DNA from: Rhizobium sp. Root483D2
Lineage (GTDB): Bacteria; Pseudomonadota; Alphaproteobacteria; Rhizobiales; Rhizobiaceae
Length of the DNA: 64,000 nucleotides
NCBI RefSeq assembly: GCF_001426685.1
Contig: NZ_LMFB01000012.1
Span: forward strand, 337,979 to 401,978
Direction of reading: 5' to 3'
Of this stretch, positions 50,038 to 58,904 are shown piece after piece. Under the pieces are notes generated by a model that saw nothing but the letters and a program-made list of their open reading frames with translations, was not told the DNA's origin and did no database searches. Made by a program: the position numbers and the translations under genes. Within the stretch, counting starts at the first letter, position 1. Each line of letters opens with the position of its first letter.

Positions 50038-51027
50038 TCAAATGTCCGCATTTGCGGGATGAGCCGAAGGCTCGACCGCGATCGCGATTTTTCCACGAAG
50101 GCCGTTGTTGGGGGCCTCCAGCCGGGCATGGGCAAGCGGAATGTCGGCAAGCGGGTAGACGGCGCCCACATGGGGCCGCAACTGGCCGCGCTCTACCAGT
50201 GCGCTCAGTTCGTCCAGCTTGCCGCGGTTTTGCCGTGTGAAAACGAAGTGGTAACTCGCGTTCTTGCCCCAGGCCTGAACCACGTTCTGTGGCTCTGAAA
50301 TGTCCACGATCGTGACAACGCGGCCGAGTTGTGCGAGCGCATCCGGGCTGCGCGACAATGTGTTGCCACCAATGGTGTCGAACACGACATCGACGCCACG
50401 GCCCCCCGTTTCCCGCATGATAACATCGACATAATCTTCGTTCCTGTAGTCGATAACAACGTCCGCGCCCATATCACGTACGAACGCGAAGTTATCTTCG
50501 CGTGCGGTCGTGAACACGTTCGCACCGATGGCTTTCGCGAGCTGGATCGCCACATGACCGACCCCTCCCGCGCCGCCATGGATCAGGATGCTTTCCCCAA
50601 CTCTGAGAGCTGCACGGACGACCAGCGCCTCCCACGCGGTCCCGCCAACCAGGCTCAGGCTTGCCGCCTCGAGATGACTGAGCGCGCTGGGTTTTCTTCC
50701 GATAATATTTTCGTTCGCAACGTGGTATTCGGCATAGCTTCCCGGCCCGTCGAATATTTGCGGCGTGTACCAGACTTCGTCTCCTGGAGAGAACATCGTC
50801 ACGCCGGGGCCGACTGCTTCGACCACTCCGGATACATCATGACCGGTAATGGCCGGCAATGGCACCAGGTCGCGATAGTCACCGCGCCGGACCTGGTAAT
50901 CCAAGGGATTGATCGACGTCGCATGGACGCGCACCAGGACCTGTCCCGCGTGCGGAACAGGCGTCGGCACGTCGCGAAGTTTGAACGCTTCCGGCCCGCC
51001 AAAAGAGTGAAGTATCATCGCTTTCAT
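50038..51027 (-). CDS. NADPH:quinone oxidoreductase-type MDR protein
   Basis: 329-aa medium-chain dehydrogenase/reductase of the zeta-crystallin group. The N-terminal GroES-like domain ([49 protein letters not shown]) lacks the structural zinc Cys cluster, and the Rossmann loop is [18 protein letters not shown]. Such enzymes reduce quinones or enones and often protect from electrophiles. It follows an ArsR-family gene by 60 bp on the same strand, and one copy of a candidate operator lies in this gap. Confidence 0.9.
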   Translation of the reverse strand: MKAMILHSFGGPEAFKLRDVPTPVPHAGQVLVRVHATSINPLDYQVRRGDYRDLVPLPAITGHDVSGVVEAVGPGVTMFSPGDEVWYTPQIFDGPGSYAEYHVANENIIGRKPSALSHLEAASLSLVGGTAWEALVVRAALRVGESILIHGGAGGVGHVAIQLAKAIGANVFTTAREDNFAFVRDMGADVVIDYRNEDYVDVIMRETGGRGVDVVFDTIGGNTLSRSPDALAQLGRVVTIVDISEPQNVVQAWGKNASYHFVFTRQNRGKLDELSALVERGQLRPHVGAVYPLADIPLAHARLEAPNNGLRGKIAIAVEPSAHPANADI

Positions 51028-51053
51028 TGCAAATCCTCGTTTCGTTAAAAAGA

Positions 51054-51075
51054 AATATCACGAATTACCGATATT
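51054..51075. promoter_or_regulatory. Candidate ArsR operator, copy next to the oxidoreductase
   Basis: This 22-bp site shares 18 positions with the copy at 51399-51420 (common core GA-n-TTACCGATAT with an AATATC start) and is itself an imperfect palindrome, ATATC-N10-GATAT. It lies 27 bp before the oxidoreductase ATG. Confidence 0.6.
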
Positions 51076-51087
51076 CTATGGTAAAAA

Positions 51088-51390
51088 TTACAGGTCTTTG
51101 CCGATGATCCCGGCCAAAGCGCTGATGGTTGCTTCGTTGCGTTTATAGTAGGTCCACTGGCCGATGCGCCTGGCTTCCACCAGGCCTGCTCGTTGCAGCG
51201 TCGCAAGATAATCGGACACCGTCGATTGCGACAGTCCGACGCCCTCTTGAATACTGCTGACGCAGACCCCGACCGTCAGAACGTCACCTTCATCCTGTGG
51301 AGGGAAGTTCTTCACGGGATCCTTCAAACCCTGCAGGATTTCAAGGCGGGTACGGTTTGACAGGGCTTTGAATATTTCGAGCAAATCCAT
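51088..51390 (-). CDS. ArsR-family winged-helix regulator
   Basis: 100-aa repressor. The winged helix spans LEIFKALSNRTRLEILQGL to AGLVEARRIGQWTYYKRNE, with the recognition helix in GVGLSQSTVSDYLATLQRA. The single cysteine (GVCVSSIQEG) does not form the CxC metal site of arsenic or cadmium sensors, so it probably senses something other than metals, perhaps a reactive electrophile or quinone. It precedes the quinone oxidoreductase and is flanked on both sides by the same candidate operator. Confidence 0.88.
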   Translation of the reverse strand: MDLLEIFKALSNRTRLEILQGLKDPVKNFPPQDEGDVLTVGVCVSSIQEGVGLSQSTVSDYLATLQRAGLVEARRIGQWTYYKRNEATISALAGIIGKDL

Positions 51391-51398
51391 GCGCTGAT

Positions 51399-51420
51399 AA
51401 TATCGAGATTTACCGATATG
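51399..51420. promoter_or_regulatory. Candidate ArsR operator, copy upstream of the regulator
   Basis: Second copy of the 22-bp site, nine bases upstream of the regulator start codon on the minus strand. The shared 3' half TTACCGATAT is identical in both copies. Binding here would block the regulator's own promoter. Confidence 0.6.
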
Positions 51421-51621
51421 TCAATACGGTCAGGTGCGGTCACGTTTCGGCTTCGGGAATGGGACGCCGGAAGGCGACGAAGGGCTCATCAGCATCCGCA
51501 GGAGAGGCGGCGTCTATGACGTTTAAGGCGAAATCGTCGAAGCGCCGCGATGAGGAGACATCGGCTCGGTTCAATCCTGAACGTCGATCAAAACTAAGCC
51601 GCAATGTCACTTGCCTGTGAT

Positions 51622-51879
51622 TTAATGCAGGCTCACGGTGCGCAGGTCGTCTTCTGCGGCCTTGAAGAAGGTGCTGGAACGGTTGTCGGTCAGAAGGATC
51701 GGCGTGCCGTCGGCGCCGAACAGTGCCCAAAGGTCGAGATCGGGATCCATATTGGGCGCTTCCGGAAAGACGCGGGACACTTCGTCCGAGCGCATCTTGC
51801 GGATATAGCCAACTTCGCCGGCGCCCAGATGCGCCAGGTCATTTTTCGACAGATGCGAGCTGACGTGTTTCAATCCCAT
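51622..51879 (-). CDS. DUF1150-family small protein
   Basis: 85-aa acidic protein. The conserved pattern is seen as LSKNDLAHLGAGEVGYIRKM, SDEVSRVFPEAP, and DLWALFGADGTPILLTDNR, typical of DUF1150. Start 51879 has GGAG upstream. It lies 139 bp downstream of the Hsp20 gene on the same strand, a pairing I associate with alphaproteobacteria, and may be co-induced by heat. The function is unknown. Confidence 0.82.
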   Translation of the reverse strand: MGLKHVSSHLSKNDLAHLGAGEVGYIRKMRSDEVSRVFPEAPNMDPDLDLWALFGADGTPILLTDNRSSTFFKAAEDDLRTVSLH

Positions 51880-52018
51880 GAGTCGTACTCCGTGGCTTTG
51901 CCGATTCCATCGCCGATAAGACAATTGAAACCCGCAACACATTGATTTTACTGTACGAAGTCGGGGCCATTGGGAGCGGCCGGGTCCTTGGTGCAGCCGG
52001 CAGAGGCTGCCGGTTATC

Positions 52019-52450
52019 CTACTCTGGGACCAAAATATTAATTTTCTTTACCATACGGACAGGTTCTGGACGAATGAGATCGACAGAGAGCAGGCCGTTC
52101 TTCAACTGCGCCTTGGAAACCTGCATTCCCTCGGCAAGTACGAACATCCGCTGGAACTGGCGCGCCGCAATGCCCCTGTGCAGATAGTCGCGTTCCCCCG
52201 TTTCAGTCTGGCGCCCGCGAATGATCAGCTGGTTTTCCTCGGTCGTGACGTCGAGATCGTCTTCTGAAAAACCGGCAACGGCCAGCGTGATTCGCAGGCT
52301 GTCCGGCTCGCCGGATGTGTCGTCCCGGCGCACGCGCTCGATATTATAGGGAGGGTAGCCGTCATTGCCCTTGGCAATGCGCTCAAGGGTCTTTTCCATC
52401 GCGTCGAAACCGAGCAGCAGCGGGCTCGTAAAGGGCGTGATCCGGGTCAT
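52019..52450 (-). CDS. Small heat-shock protein Hsp20/IbpA
   Basis: 143-aa class A rhizobial small heat-shock protein. A short N-terminal arm (MTRITPFTSPLLLGFDAMEK) leads to the alpha-crystallin domain (YNIERVRRDDTSGEPDSLRI to LKNGLLSVDLIRPEP), with the conserved IRGRQ and GLLSVDL strands. The C-terminal INILVPE holds the I-x-I/V motif for oligomer assembly. It prevents aggregation of unfolding proteins. Start 52450 has AAGGA upstream. An RpoH-type promoter lies 66-94 bp upstream. Confidence 0.94.
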   Translation of the reverse strand: MTRITPFTSPLLLGFDAMEKTLERIAKGNDGYPPYNIERVRRDDTSGEPDSLRITLAVAGFSEDDLDVTTEENQLIIRGRQTETGERDYLHRGIAARQFQRMFVLAEGMQVSKAQLKNGLLSVDLIRPEPVRMVKKINILVPE

Positions 52451-52515
52451 ATCTAGTCCTTGCAGCTCAAGCGACTGTTTTGACGGACCTGCGAGGCAGC
52501 ATCCGAGAGGCTTCA

Positions 52516-52544
52516 ATATGGTAGCTGTGCGTAGCGAGTGCAAG
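52516..52544 (-). promoter_or_regulatory. RpoH-type heat-shock promoter for hsp20
   Basis: Reading on the minus strand: CTTGCA, 17-bp spacer, CCATAT. This matches the alphaproteobacterial sigma-32 consensus CTTGAA-N17-CCATAT at eleven of twelve positions. Predicted transcription start near 52509 gives a leader of about 60 nt, in which a short CTTG/CAAG pairing lies at the ribosome site. Confidence 0.7.
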
Positions 52545-52605
52545 GCGCTTGCACTGGACCAAGAGGCAAATCATAGTCCCGCTCGCTGATTTGGAGGAGA
52601 CCCGC

Positions 52606-53550
52606 ATGCCCGCGCCGAGAAAGATTATCATCGATACCGATCCGGGGCAGGACGATGCCGCCGCCATCATGCTGGCGCTCGGCAGCCCTGGCGAACTGGA
52701 CGTGCTCGGGATCACCGCAGTTGCCGGCAATGTGCCGGTGGCGTTGACCTCCCGCAATATCCGGGTGATCTGCGAATTGTGCAACCGCCGCGACGTCAAG
52801 GTCTATGCCGGAGCCGACAGGCCGCTGGTACGCCAGTTGGTGACAGCCGAACATGTGCATGGCAAGACCGGCCTGGACGGCCCGGTGGTCGAGGAGCCGA
52901 CCATGCCGATGCAAACACAGCACGCGGTCGATTTCATCATCGAGACACTGCTTTCGGAAGAGGTTGGCACCGTCACGCTCTGTACCTTAGGCGCGCTCAC
53001 CAATATCGCGCTGGCGCTCAACAAGGCGCCGCAGATTGCGCCACGCGTGCGCGAAATCGTCATGATGGGGGGCGGCTTCTTCGAGGGCGGCAACATTACG
53101 CCGGCAGCCGAATTCAATATCTATGTGGATCCGGACGCCGCAGACATCGTCTTCAGGTCGGGCATTCCGATCGTGATGATGTCGCTGGATGTCACGCACC
53201 GGGTTCTGACCCACAAGGCCCGCGTCGAAAAGATCAAGGCGATCGGCTCGCCGGCAGCGGTTGCGATGGCCGAGATGCTGGAATTCTTCGAGCGCTTCGA
53301 TATCGAAAAATACGGTTCCGATGGCGGCCCGCTGCATGACCCTACCGTGATCGCCTATGTCCTGCGTCCCGACCTGTTCAAGGGCCGCGATTGCAATGTC
53401 GAGATCGAGACCAAGTCCGAACTGACCGTGGGCATGACCGTCGTCGATTGGTGGCAGGTGACTGGCCGCAAGCACAATGCCAAGGTCATGCGCGAGGTCG
53501 ATGACCAGGGTTTCTTCGATCTTCTGACCGAGCGCATCGCCCGGCTGTAA
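52606..53550 (+). CDS. Inosine/uridine-preferring nucleoside hydrolase
   Basis: 314-aa calcium-dependent N-ribohydrolase that splits nucleosides into base and ribose. The metal motif IIDTDPGQDDAAAI (DxDxxxDD) is at the N-terminus, with HGKTGLDG, MMGGGFFEGGNITPAAEFN and DGGPLHDPTVIAYVL carrying the other ligands. ATG 52606 has GGAGGAG upstream. Ribose produced would be phosphorylated by the ribokinase 3.2 kb further on. It is divergent from hsp20 and ends with a strong bidirectional terminator. Confidence 0.93.
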   Translation: MPAPRKIIIDTDPGQDDAAAIMLALGSPGELDVLGITAVAGNVPVALTSRNIRVICELCNRRDVKVYAGADRPLVRQLVTAEHVHGKTGLDGPVVEEPTMPMQTQHAVDFIIETLLSEEVGTVTLCTLGALTNIALALNKAPQIAPRVREIVMMGGGFFEGGNITPAAEFNIYVDPDAADIVFRSGIPIVMMSLDVTHRVLTHKARVEKIKAIGSPAAVAMAEMLEFFERFDIEKYGSDGGPLHDPTVIAYVLRPDLFKGRDCNVEIETKSELTVGMTVVDWWQVTGRKHNAKVMREVDDQGFFDLLTERIARL

Positions 53551-53565
53551 TCTTTTCAAACGAAC

Positions 53566-53597
53566 CGGCCGCCACGTTTCAAAGTGGCGGCCGTTTC
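53566..53597. terminator. Bidirectional terminator between nucleoside hydrolase and small basic protein
   Basis: A perfect 10-bp stem CGGCCGCCAC/GTGGCGGCCG with loop GTTTCAAA, followed by TTTC on the plus strand and preceded by AAACGAA. It sits in the 51 bp between convergent genes. Confidence 0.85.
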
Positions 53598-53601
53598 TCA
53601 G

Positions 53602-53931
53602 TTAGCGAATGTAAAGACGGAAAACTTCCGGAGAATAGTAGTAGCCATCGCTATGGCGGCGGTAGCCGCGGCGGTGTTCGCGGTAACCACGGTGCCCGTT
53701 CCAATAGCCCCGGCGTTCCTTGCGGCGCTCGGCGCGGTCATGCCTGTTCTGGTGGCGCTTCTTCCAGCGCGGTGCATCCGAATCGCGCTGGCGGTACTGC
53801 GCCAGTTCGACGCTGGACGACAGCTGAACGTCGTTTGCCCGGACCGGTGCAGCAGATGCCGGCATGAACGATGTCAGGCCGACCATGACGGCGATGGCAG
53901 CGGCGCCCAGTGTCTTGATTGTCGTGTTCAT
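53602..53931 (-). CDS. Small secreted basic protein, unknown function
   Basis: 109-aa protein with a signal peptide (MNTTIKTLGAAAIAVMVGLT, cleavage near ASAAP at 27-29). The mature part is very rich in Arg, His and Tyr: WKKRHQNRHDRAERRKERRG then GYWNGHRGYREHRRGYRRH, resembling the charged stretch of BA14K-like and related rhizobial exported proteins but lacking their hydrophobic C-terminus. It ends SPEVFRLYIR. Start 53931 has AGGATGG upstream. Possible roles are polysaccharide or nucleic acid binding at the surface; this is conjecture. Confidence 0.75.
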   Translation of the reverse strand: MNTTIKTLGAAAIAVMVGLTSFMPASAAPVRANDVQLSSSVELAQYRQRDSDAPRWKKRHQNRHDRAERRKERRGYWNGHRGYREHRRGYRRHSDGYYYSPEVFRLYIR

Positions 53932-54052
53932 AGTTCCATCCTTTCGATGTGATGCCGGACCTTGCGCTTATCGCTATGAACGCAATGTGAACCGGCCGTT
54001 CATCTAAAATATTGGAAATATTAAAAAAACGCCGCGAAACGAATGAATGAAA

Positions 54053-54073
54053 ACGGCGCCGCAAGGGCGCCGT
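54053..54073 (-). terminator. Terminator of the chemoreceptor gene
   Basis: On the minus strand ACGGCGCC and GGCGCCGT enclose CTTGC and are followed by TTTC. It lies 23 bp past the chemoreceptor stop codon. Confidence 0.75.
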
Positions 54074-54095
54074 TCCCGTAGGTTGCGTTATCAGT

Positions 54096-56465
54096 TCAGA
54101 ATTCTTCCCAATTATCCTGGGAAAGAGCAGTGTTGCCGGAGACCTGCGGCACCGCCCTTGGCGCCGGCGTACTGTAGCGGGCCGGAGCGGATTTCGCAGG
54201 CGCGCTATAGGCAGGCGCGGATGACCGGACTGGTGCCCGCATCCTGTCGGCCGTGTTGCGCAGCATCTCGGTGGACGAGTGGCCATGACGGGCGACATGG
54301 AAGCGGGAGACGAGCGTGCTCAGCGCGCGGGCTTCCTCGTTCAGCGCCATGCTGGCGGCGGTTGTCTCTTCCACCATCGCAGCATTCTGCTGGGTCACCT
54401 GGTCCATCTGGTTGACCGCCGTGTTGATCTCTTTCAGGCCGACAGCCTGTTCCGAGGCCGAGCCAGAAATCTGGCGGATGAGCCCGTTGATCTGCACCAC
54501 CTGGTCGGCGATCTTCTGCAGCGCGCCACCGGCACGGCCGACGAGATCGACACCATCGCGAACCTGGCCGGCCGAGGTGTTGATCAATTGCTTGATCTCC
54601 TTGGCGGCATTGGCCGAGCGCTGGGCAAGCTCGCGGACTTCCTGGGCAACCACGGCAAATCCCTTGCCGGCATCCCCGGCGCGGGCCGCTTCAACCCCGG
54701 CATTGAGCGCCAGGAGGTTGGTCTGGAATGCGATCTCGTCGATGACGCCGATGATGCGGCTGACTTCGCCGGAGGACTGCTCGATGCCCTTCATCGCGGC
54801 GATCGCCTTCTGCACCACTTCGCCGGACTGTTCGGCGTCGCTGCTGGCGGTCTCGACGGATTTTGCCGCGACCTTGGCATTGTCGGCGCTGGCATTGACC
54901 TGCGAGGTCAGCTGATCGAGCGCCGCTGCCGTTTCTTCCAGGCTTGCGGCCTGCTGTTCGGTGCGGTGCGAAAGATCGTTGGCAGCGTTGCTGATTTCGC
55001 TGGTGCCGGTGCCGATGTTGACGACCGAGCTGTTGACCGTCTGGATCGTCTCTTCGAGGCTATCCATGGCGGAGTTGAAGTCGGTCTTCAGCTGGGCGTA
55101 TTCACCGGGGAAGTCGTCGGTGATGCGGTAGGCAAGATCACCGGAGGACAGCTGCGACAGGCCCTTGGCGAGCTTGGCAACAATCTCGCGCTGGGTGGCG
55201 CTCGACTGGGCGCGTTCGGCCTCGGACTGGCTGCGCTGCTGTTCGGAAGACCGGCGCTCCTGTTGCGCTTCGGCTTCCAGACGCTTGGTATCGGCAAGCC
55301 TATGGCGGAAGCCTTCAAGCGCCTTGGCGACGGAACCGGTCTCATCGGTGCGGTCCTGGCCGGAGACGGCATTGGTATAAACACCTTTGCTGAGGTTTTC
55401 GACATCGCTGACCAGACCTGCAAGCGGCTTCTGAACGAAGCTGCGGACCGCAAGGTAGAGGCCGAGAAGCACGGCGCCCAGCACGATCAGGCCACCGATG
55501 ATCATCATATAGGTCTGATCGATGATGGGGGCGTTGATGGCGCTCTGCGGCACATCGACGAGCACGACCCAGGTCGTGTTCACGTCAGGCAGGCTGAAGG
55601 GGTAGACCACCCGCTCGAAGGTTTCGTTGCCATCGTAAGTCAGGTCATGGATCATGCCCGGCTTTGCAGTCGATAGCGCAGTCTTGACGATATCGGCGCC
55701 GATACCGTCATAGTCCTTCATCAGGAGGTCCGGGATCGGTGCGACCAGCCATTTGCCGCTCTGCGAGAGAAGGGTCACGCGGCCGGTGCCGAAGGGGCGG
55801 ATATCCTTCATCTTGTTGGCAAGCGAGGACAGGGAAACATCGACGCCGCTGACGCCGATCAGCTTGCCGTTGGAGATGACCGGATAGGCGATCGAGGACA
55901 TCGAGTTGCTGTCGCCCGTCGTGGTCTCGGTATAGGGCGGCGACATCGCGCCCTTCTGGCTCTTGGCAGCCAGCCCATACCAGTCGGCCGCATAGTCGGA
56001 ATCGAAGGTCGAAAACGCGATGCCGGTCTTGCTCTTCGTCCAGTAGGGGTTCAGCGTTCCGTCCTTGCTGGCGCCGAAATCCTTCTGGCCGGCATAATCC
56101 TTGGACTTGCCGTCGAAAGCATTGGGCTCTTCGGCAAACCAGCTGCCAAACGCGAATGTATTCTTTTCGACATTGGCTTTGAGCAGATCGACGACGGCCT
56201 TGCGGTCGAGATAGCCGCCTTCCTGGCCGCGTCCGATGATCCCGGCTGTAGAGCGGGCAGCGCCCGCCAGCTCGGCAATGTTGCTGGCAATGTCGGATGC
56301 AATGGATTTCGCTTCGGTCCGCGCCTGGTCGATGACCAGTGTCTCGACACGATCCTGCGTCTGGGAAATGAGCACGTAGTTGGAGGCGAGAAGGACGAGC
56401 GCGATAGTGCCGCCCGTGACCGCGATAAGCTTTGTGGCCAGCGATTTGGCCTGGAACTTGAACAT
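54096..56465 (-). CDS. Methyl-accepting chemotaxis protein with dCache sensor
   Basis: 789-aa transmembrane chemoreceptor. TM1 (about 13-31), a periplasmic double-Cache domain (about 35-320) with the typical [11 protein letters not shown] segment, TM2 (about 326-346), HAMP (about 347-410), a second HAMP-like unit ending near 480, and the cytoplasmic signalling hairpin with tip [20 protein letters not shown]. The C-terminal linker is Ala/Pro/Ser-rich and ends in NWEEF, a likely CheR/CheB tethering pentapeptide. Ligands of dCache receptors are often amino acids or organic acids. No che genes are nearby. Confidence 0.95.
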   Translation of the reverse strand: MFKFQAKSLATKLIAVTGGTIALVLLASNYVLISQTQDRVETLVIDQARTEAKSIASDIASNIAELAGAARSTAGIIGRGQEGGYLDRKAVVDLLKANVEKNTFAFGSWFAEEPNAFDGKSKDYAGQKDFGASKDGTLNPYWTKSKTGIAFSTFDSDYAADWYGLAAKSQKGAMSPPYTETTTGDSNSMSSIAYPVISNGKLIGVSGVDVSLSSLANKMKDIRPFGTGRVTLLSQSGKWLVAPIPDLLMKDYDGIGADIVKTALSTAKPGMIHDLTYDGNETFERVVYPFSLPDVNTTWVVLVDVPQSAINAPIIDQTYMMIIGGLIVLGAVLLGLYLAVRSFVQKPLAGLVSDVENLSKGVYTNAVSGQDRTDETGSVAKALEGFRHRLADTKRLEAEAQQERRSSEQQRSQSEAERAQSSATQREIVAKLAKGLSQLSSGDLAYRITDDFPGEYAQLKTDFNSAMDSLEETIQTVNSSVVNIGTGTSEISNAANDLSHRTEQQAASLEETAAALDQLTSQVNASADNAKVAAKSVETASSDAEQSGEVVQKAIAAMKGIEQSSGEVSRIIGVIDEIAFQTNLLALNAGVEAARAGDAGKGFAVVAQEVRELAQRSANAAKEIKQLINTSAGQVRDGVDLVGRAGGALQKIADQVVQINGLIRQISGSASEQAVGLKEINTAVNQMDQVTQQNAAMVEETTAASMALNEEARALSTLVSRFHVARHGHSSTEMLRNTADRMRAPVRSSAPAYSAPAKSAPARYSTPAPRAVPQVSGNTALSQDNWEEF

Positions 56466-56573
56466 GAATGTCCCCGCATTGTGAGAGGTCCGCGGATTTC
56501 AAGCCGCAGAATGACGCGATCTTTGGATGGGAGATGCCCCCTCATAGGGCGCCAGATGCCGACCGGCATCGTG

Positions 56574-56603
56574 AGGCCGCCCTTGATCCTTGGAAGGCGG
56601 CCT
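56574..56603. other. GC-rich hairpin upstream of the chemoreceptor gene
   Basis: AGGCCGCC pairs with GGCGGCCT around a 14-nt loop, followed by TTTGC and then TTTTT on the plus strand. It resembles a plus-strand terminator, but no plus-strand gene lies upstream nearby. It is 109 bp before the chemoreceptor start. Confidence 0.5.
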
Positions 56604-56714
56604 TTGCAGCTTTTTGATAGCGCGGAATTTATTAAAATTAGAACAACGTCAGAGACTGAAATCCCATAGTTTATAGGGGATTTTCTACTGCGTGCCGTGC
56701 GGGCGACGTTCGCT

Positions 56715-56750
56715 GTTCTGATTGCGCTGAGGCGCAGTTGCGCTCAGAAC
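56715..56750. other. Hairpin just past the ribokinase stop
   Basis: GTTCTGA and TCAGAAC flank an inner GC-rich stretch that can pair further. It starts 3 bp after the ribokinase stop on the minus strand but has no T tract. It may protect or end the ribokinase message. Confidence 0.5.
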
Positions 56751-56753
56751 GGG

Positions 56754-57653
56754 TCAGATTTTTGCATCCACCTCGGCGGCCAGCGGAATGGCCGGCTGGG
56801 CGCCCGGATTGAGGCAGGCAAGCGAGCCTGCAACCGCTGCACGGCGCAGCGCCGCGTCGAAATCGAGCCCGGCATCGAGGCTTGCGGCAAGATAACCGCA
56901 GAAGGTATCGCCGGCGCCAACCGTATCGACCGGTTCGATCTTCAAACCCTTGGCACGATGGATCGCGCCGCTGCGCACCGCCACGACGCCCTCGGCGCCC
57001 AACGTGACGATGACGGTCTGGCCTGTTTCCTGCGACAGTGCCTGCATGGCCTCTTCACGCTCGGCAGCCGACAGCCCTTCGCGCCCGGCCAGAAGCTCAA
57101 ATTCCGTTTCATTGGCGACGACAATATCCGCCATCCGGCCAAGCCGTGCGGCGTCCGCCGTCAACGGCGCAATGTTGATGATCGAGCTAATGCCCTTGCT
57201 CTTGGCCGCAACGAGCGCTTTTTCGACCGATGCGGCCGGAATTTCCAGCTGCAGCATCAGCGTGTCGCCAGCCTCCATCGTCTCGACGGCGGATTGCGCA
57301 TCGCCTGCGCCGACCGTGCCGTTGGCGCTCGCCACCACGACGATGACGTTCTCACCGTCACCACCGACAAGGATATGCGCGGTGCCGGTCGGTTCGCTCA
57401 CTGTTTTCGTCAGCGACAGGTCGGTGCCCGCCTGCTTCAGCAGCGCAAGCGCTCCATCGGCAAAGCTGTCGGAGCCGACGGCTCCGGCCATGCGCACGGC
57501 CGCTCCGGCGCGGCGCGCCGCCAGCGCCTGATTGGCGCCCTTGCCGCCGGCAGCGGTGGAAAACCCGGTGCCGGTCACGGTCTCGCCGGGCTTGGGCAGG
57601 CGTGCGGTGGTGGCGATCAGGTCCATGTTAATGGAGCCGAAAACTGTGATCAT
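56754..57653 (-). CDS. rbsK: Ribokinase
   Basis: 299-aa PfkB-family sugar kinase. The N-terminal substrate signature MITVFGSINMDLIATTARLP, the GGKGANQALAARRAGA motif (PfkB signature 1), and the C-terminal signature VDTVGAGDTFCGYLAA with the catalytic Asp are all present. It phosphorylates ribose at O5. The nucleoside hydrolase at 52606 would supply ribose. Start 57653 has GGGAG upstream. rmuC precedes it by 51 bp on the same strand. Confidence 0.93.
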   Translation of the reverse strand: MITVFGSINMDLIATTARLPKPGETVTGTGFSTAAGGKGANQALAARRAGAAVRMAGAVGSDSFADGALALLKQAGTDLSLTKTVSEPTGTAHILVGGDGENVIVVVASANGTVGAGDAQSAVETMEAGDTLMLQLEIPAASVEKALVAAKSKGISSIINIAPLTADAARLGRMADIVVANETEFELLAGREGLSAAEREEAMQALSQETGQTVIVTLGAEGVVAVRSGAIHRAKGLKIEPVDTVGAGDTFCGYLAASLDAGLDFDAALRRAAVAGSLACLNPGAQPAIPLAAEVDAKI

Positions 57654-57704
57654 GTCAGGTGTCTCCCGGGGCAGCCGATTTTTCCGGGACAGTGCCCGAC
57701 CGGG

Positions 57705-58904
57705 TTAGTCCTCGTCAACCACCCGCAGCTTCAATTGCCCCATACGCGTATCGAAGGATTTCTGATCGGTCTTGCCGTCTTGAGCGGCGCCCGCCGTTTC
57801 GAGGTCCAGTGCCTCGATGCGCGTTCCGCGCTTCTTCAGCTTATCCGAGGAGATCAGAATATCGTCCACGTCCTTCTGGGTGGTGAGAAAATGGCCGTGA
57901 AGCTTGCGCACCCGGTCGTCGAGCCGGGTCAGGTCCTCCATCAGCCGGATCACTTCGCCCTGGATCAGATGCGCCTGCTCGCGCATCCGGGCGTCCCTGA
58001 GGATCGCCTGGATAACCTGGATAGACAACATCAAAAGCGACGGCGAAACGATGACGATGCGCGACCGGTGCGCCTTCTGGACGATCCCCTCGAAATGCTC
58101 GTGGATTTCCGCAAAGATCGATTCGGAGGGAACGAAGAGAAAGGCGGTCTCCTGGGTTTCGCCGGCGATCAGGTATTTTCCGGAGATATCCCGGATATGC
58201 ACCTCCATGTCGCGGCGGAACTGTTGCTGCGCCTGCCGGACCATGTCAGGGTTTTCGGCGCTGCGAATGGCATTCCAGCCTTCCAGCGGAAATTTGGCGT
58301 CGATCACCAGGACCGGCTGGCCGTTCGGCATGCGGATGGTGCAATCCGGCCGCGATCCGTTGGAAAGCGTCGCCTGAAAGGCATAGGCGCCCATCGGCAG
58401 GCCATCGGCAATGATCGTTTCCATGCGCGACTGGCCAAAGGCGCCGCGCGTCTGCTTGTTGGACAGAATGCTTTGCAGCCCGGCCATGTCCTTGGCCAAA
58501 GACTGGATATTGGTCTGCGCGGTATCGATCACCGCCAGCCGCTCCTGCAGCCGCCGCAGGTTTTCATGCGTCGCCTTCGTCTGCTCGGTAATCGAGGTGC
58601 CTAGCCGGTGCGTCATGCCGTCGATCCGCTGGCTGATCGACTGGTTGAGTTCCGACTGCCGCGCGCCAAACACATCGGCCATGGCGGCGATGCGGCCTTG
58701 CATCTCGGTCTGCGCGGCAAGCAGCGCCGTCATGCGCTGCTCGGCATCATCTGCCGATTGCCGGTCGCGCCGCCTGCGAAGAACTGCCGGAATGCCGGCA
58801 AACAGCACAATTGCGGCAGCGCCGAACAGGCACATGCCCAGCGTCACCGTGTAGGAGCCAAGGATGAAAAGCGGTTGATCGAGCGTCAGAATTGTCGGTT
58901 CCAT
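57705..58904 (-). CDS. rmuC: DNA recombination protein RmuC
   Basis: 399-aa RmuC-family protein. One N-terminal transmembrane helix (about residues 18-40), a long coiled coil (about 45-145), then the RmuC domain with a nuclease-like core: GAFGQSRMETIIADGLP, PVLVIDAKFPLEGWNA and ETAFLFVPSESIFAEI. It is thought to restrain DNA inversions and rearrangements. Start 58904 (MEPTILTLDQ) is preferred; upstream in-frame Met codons would run into the def promoter region. It is divergent from def. Confidence 0.93.
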   Translation of the reverse strand: MEPTILTLDQPLFILGSYTVTLGMCLFGAAAIVLFAGIPAVLRRRRDRQSADDAEQRMTALLAAQTEMQGRIAAMADVFGARQSELNQSISQRIDGMTHRLGTSITEQTKATHENLRRLQERLAVIDTAQTNIQSLAKDMAGLQSILSNKQTRGAFGQSRMETIIADGLPMGAYAFQATLSNGSRPDCTIRMPNGQPVLVIDAKFPLEGWNAIRSAENPDMVRQAQQQFRRDMEVHIRDISGKYLIAGETQETAFLFVPSESIFAEIHEHFEGIVQKAHRSRIVIVSPSLLMLSIQVIQAILRDARMREQAHLIQGEVIRLMEDLTRLDDRVRKLHGHFLTTQKDVDDILISSDKLKKRGTRIEALDLETAGAAQDGKTDQKSFDTRMGQLKLRVVDED

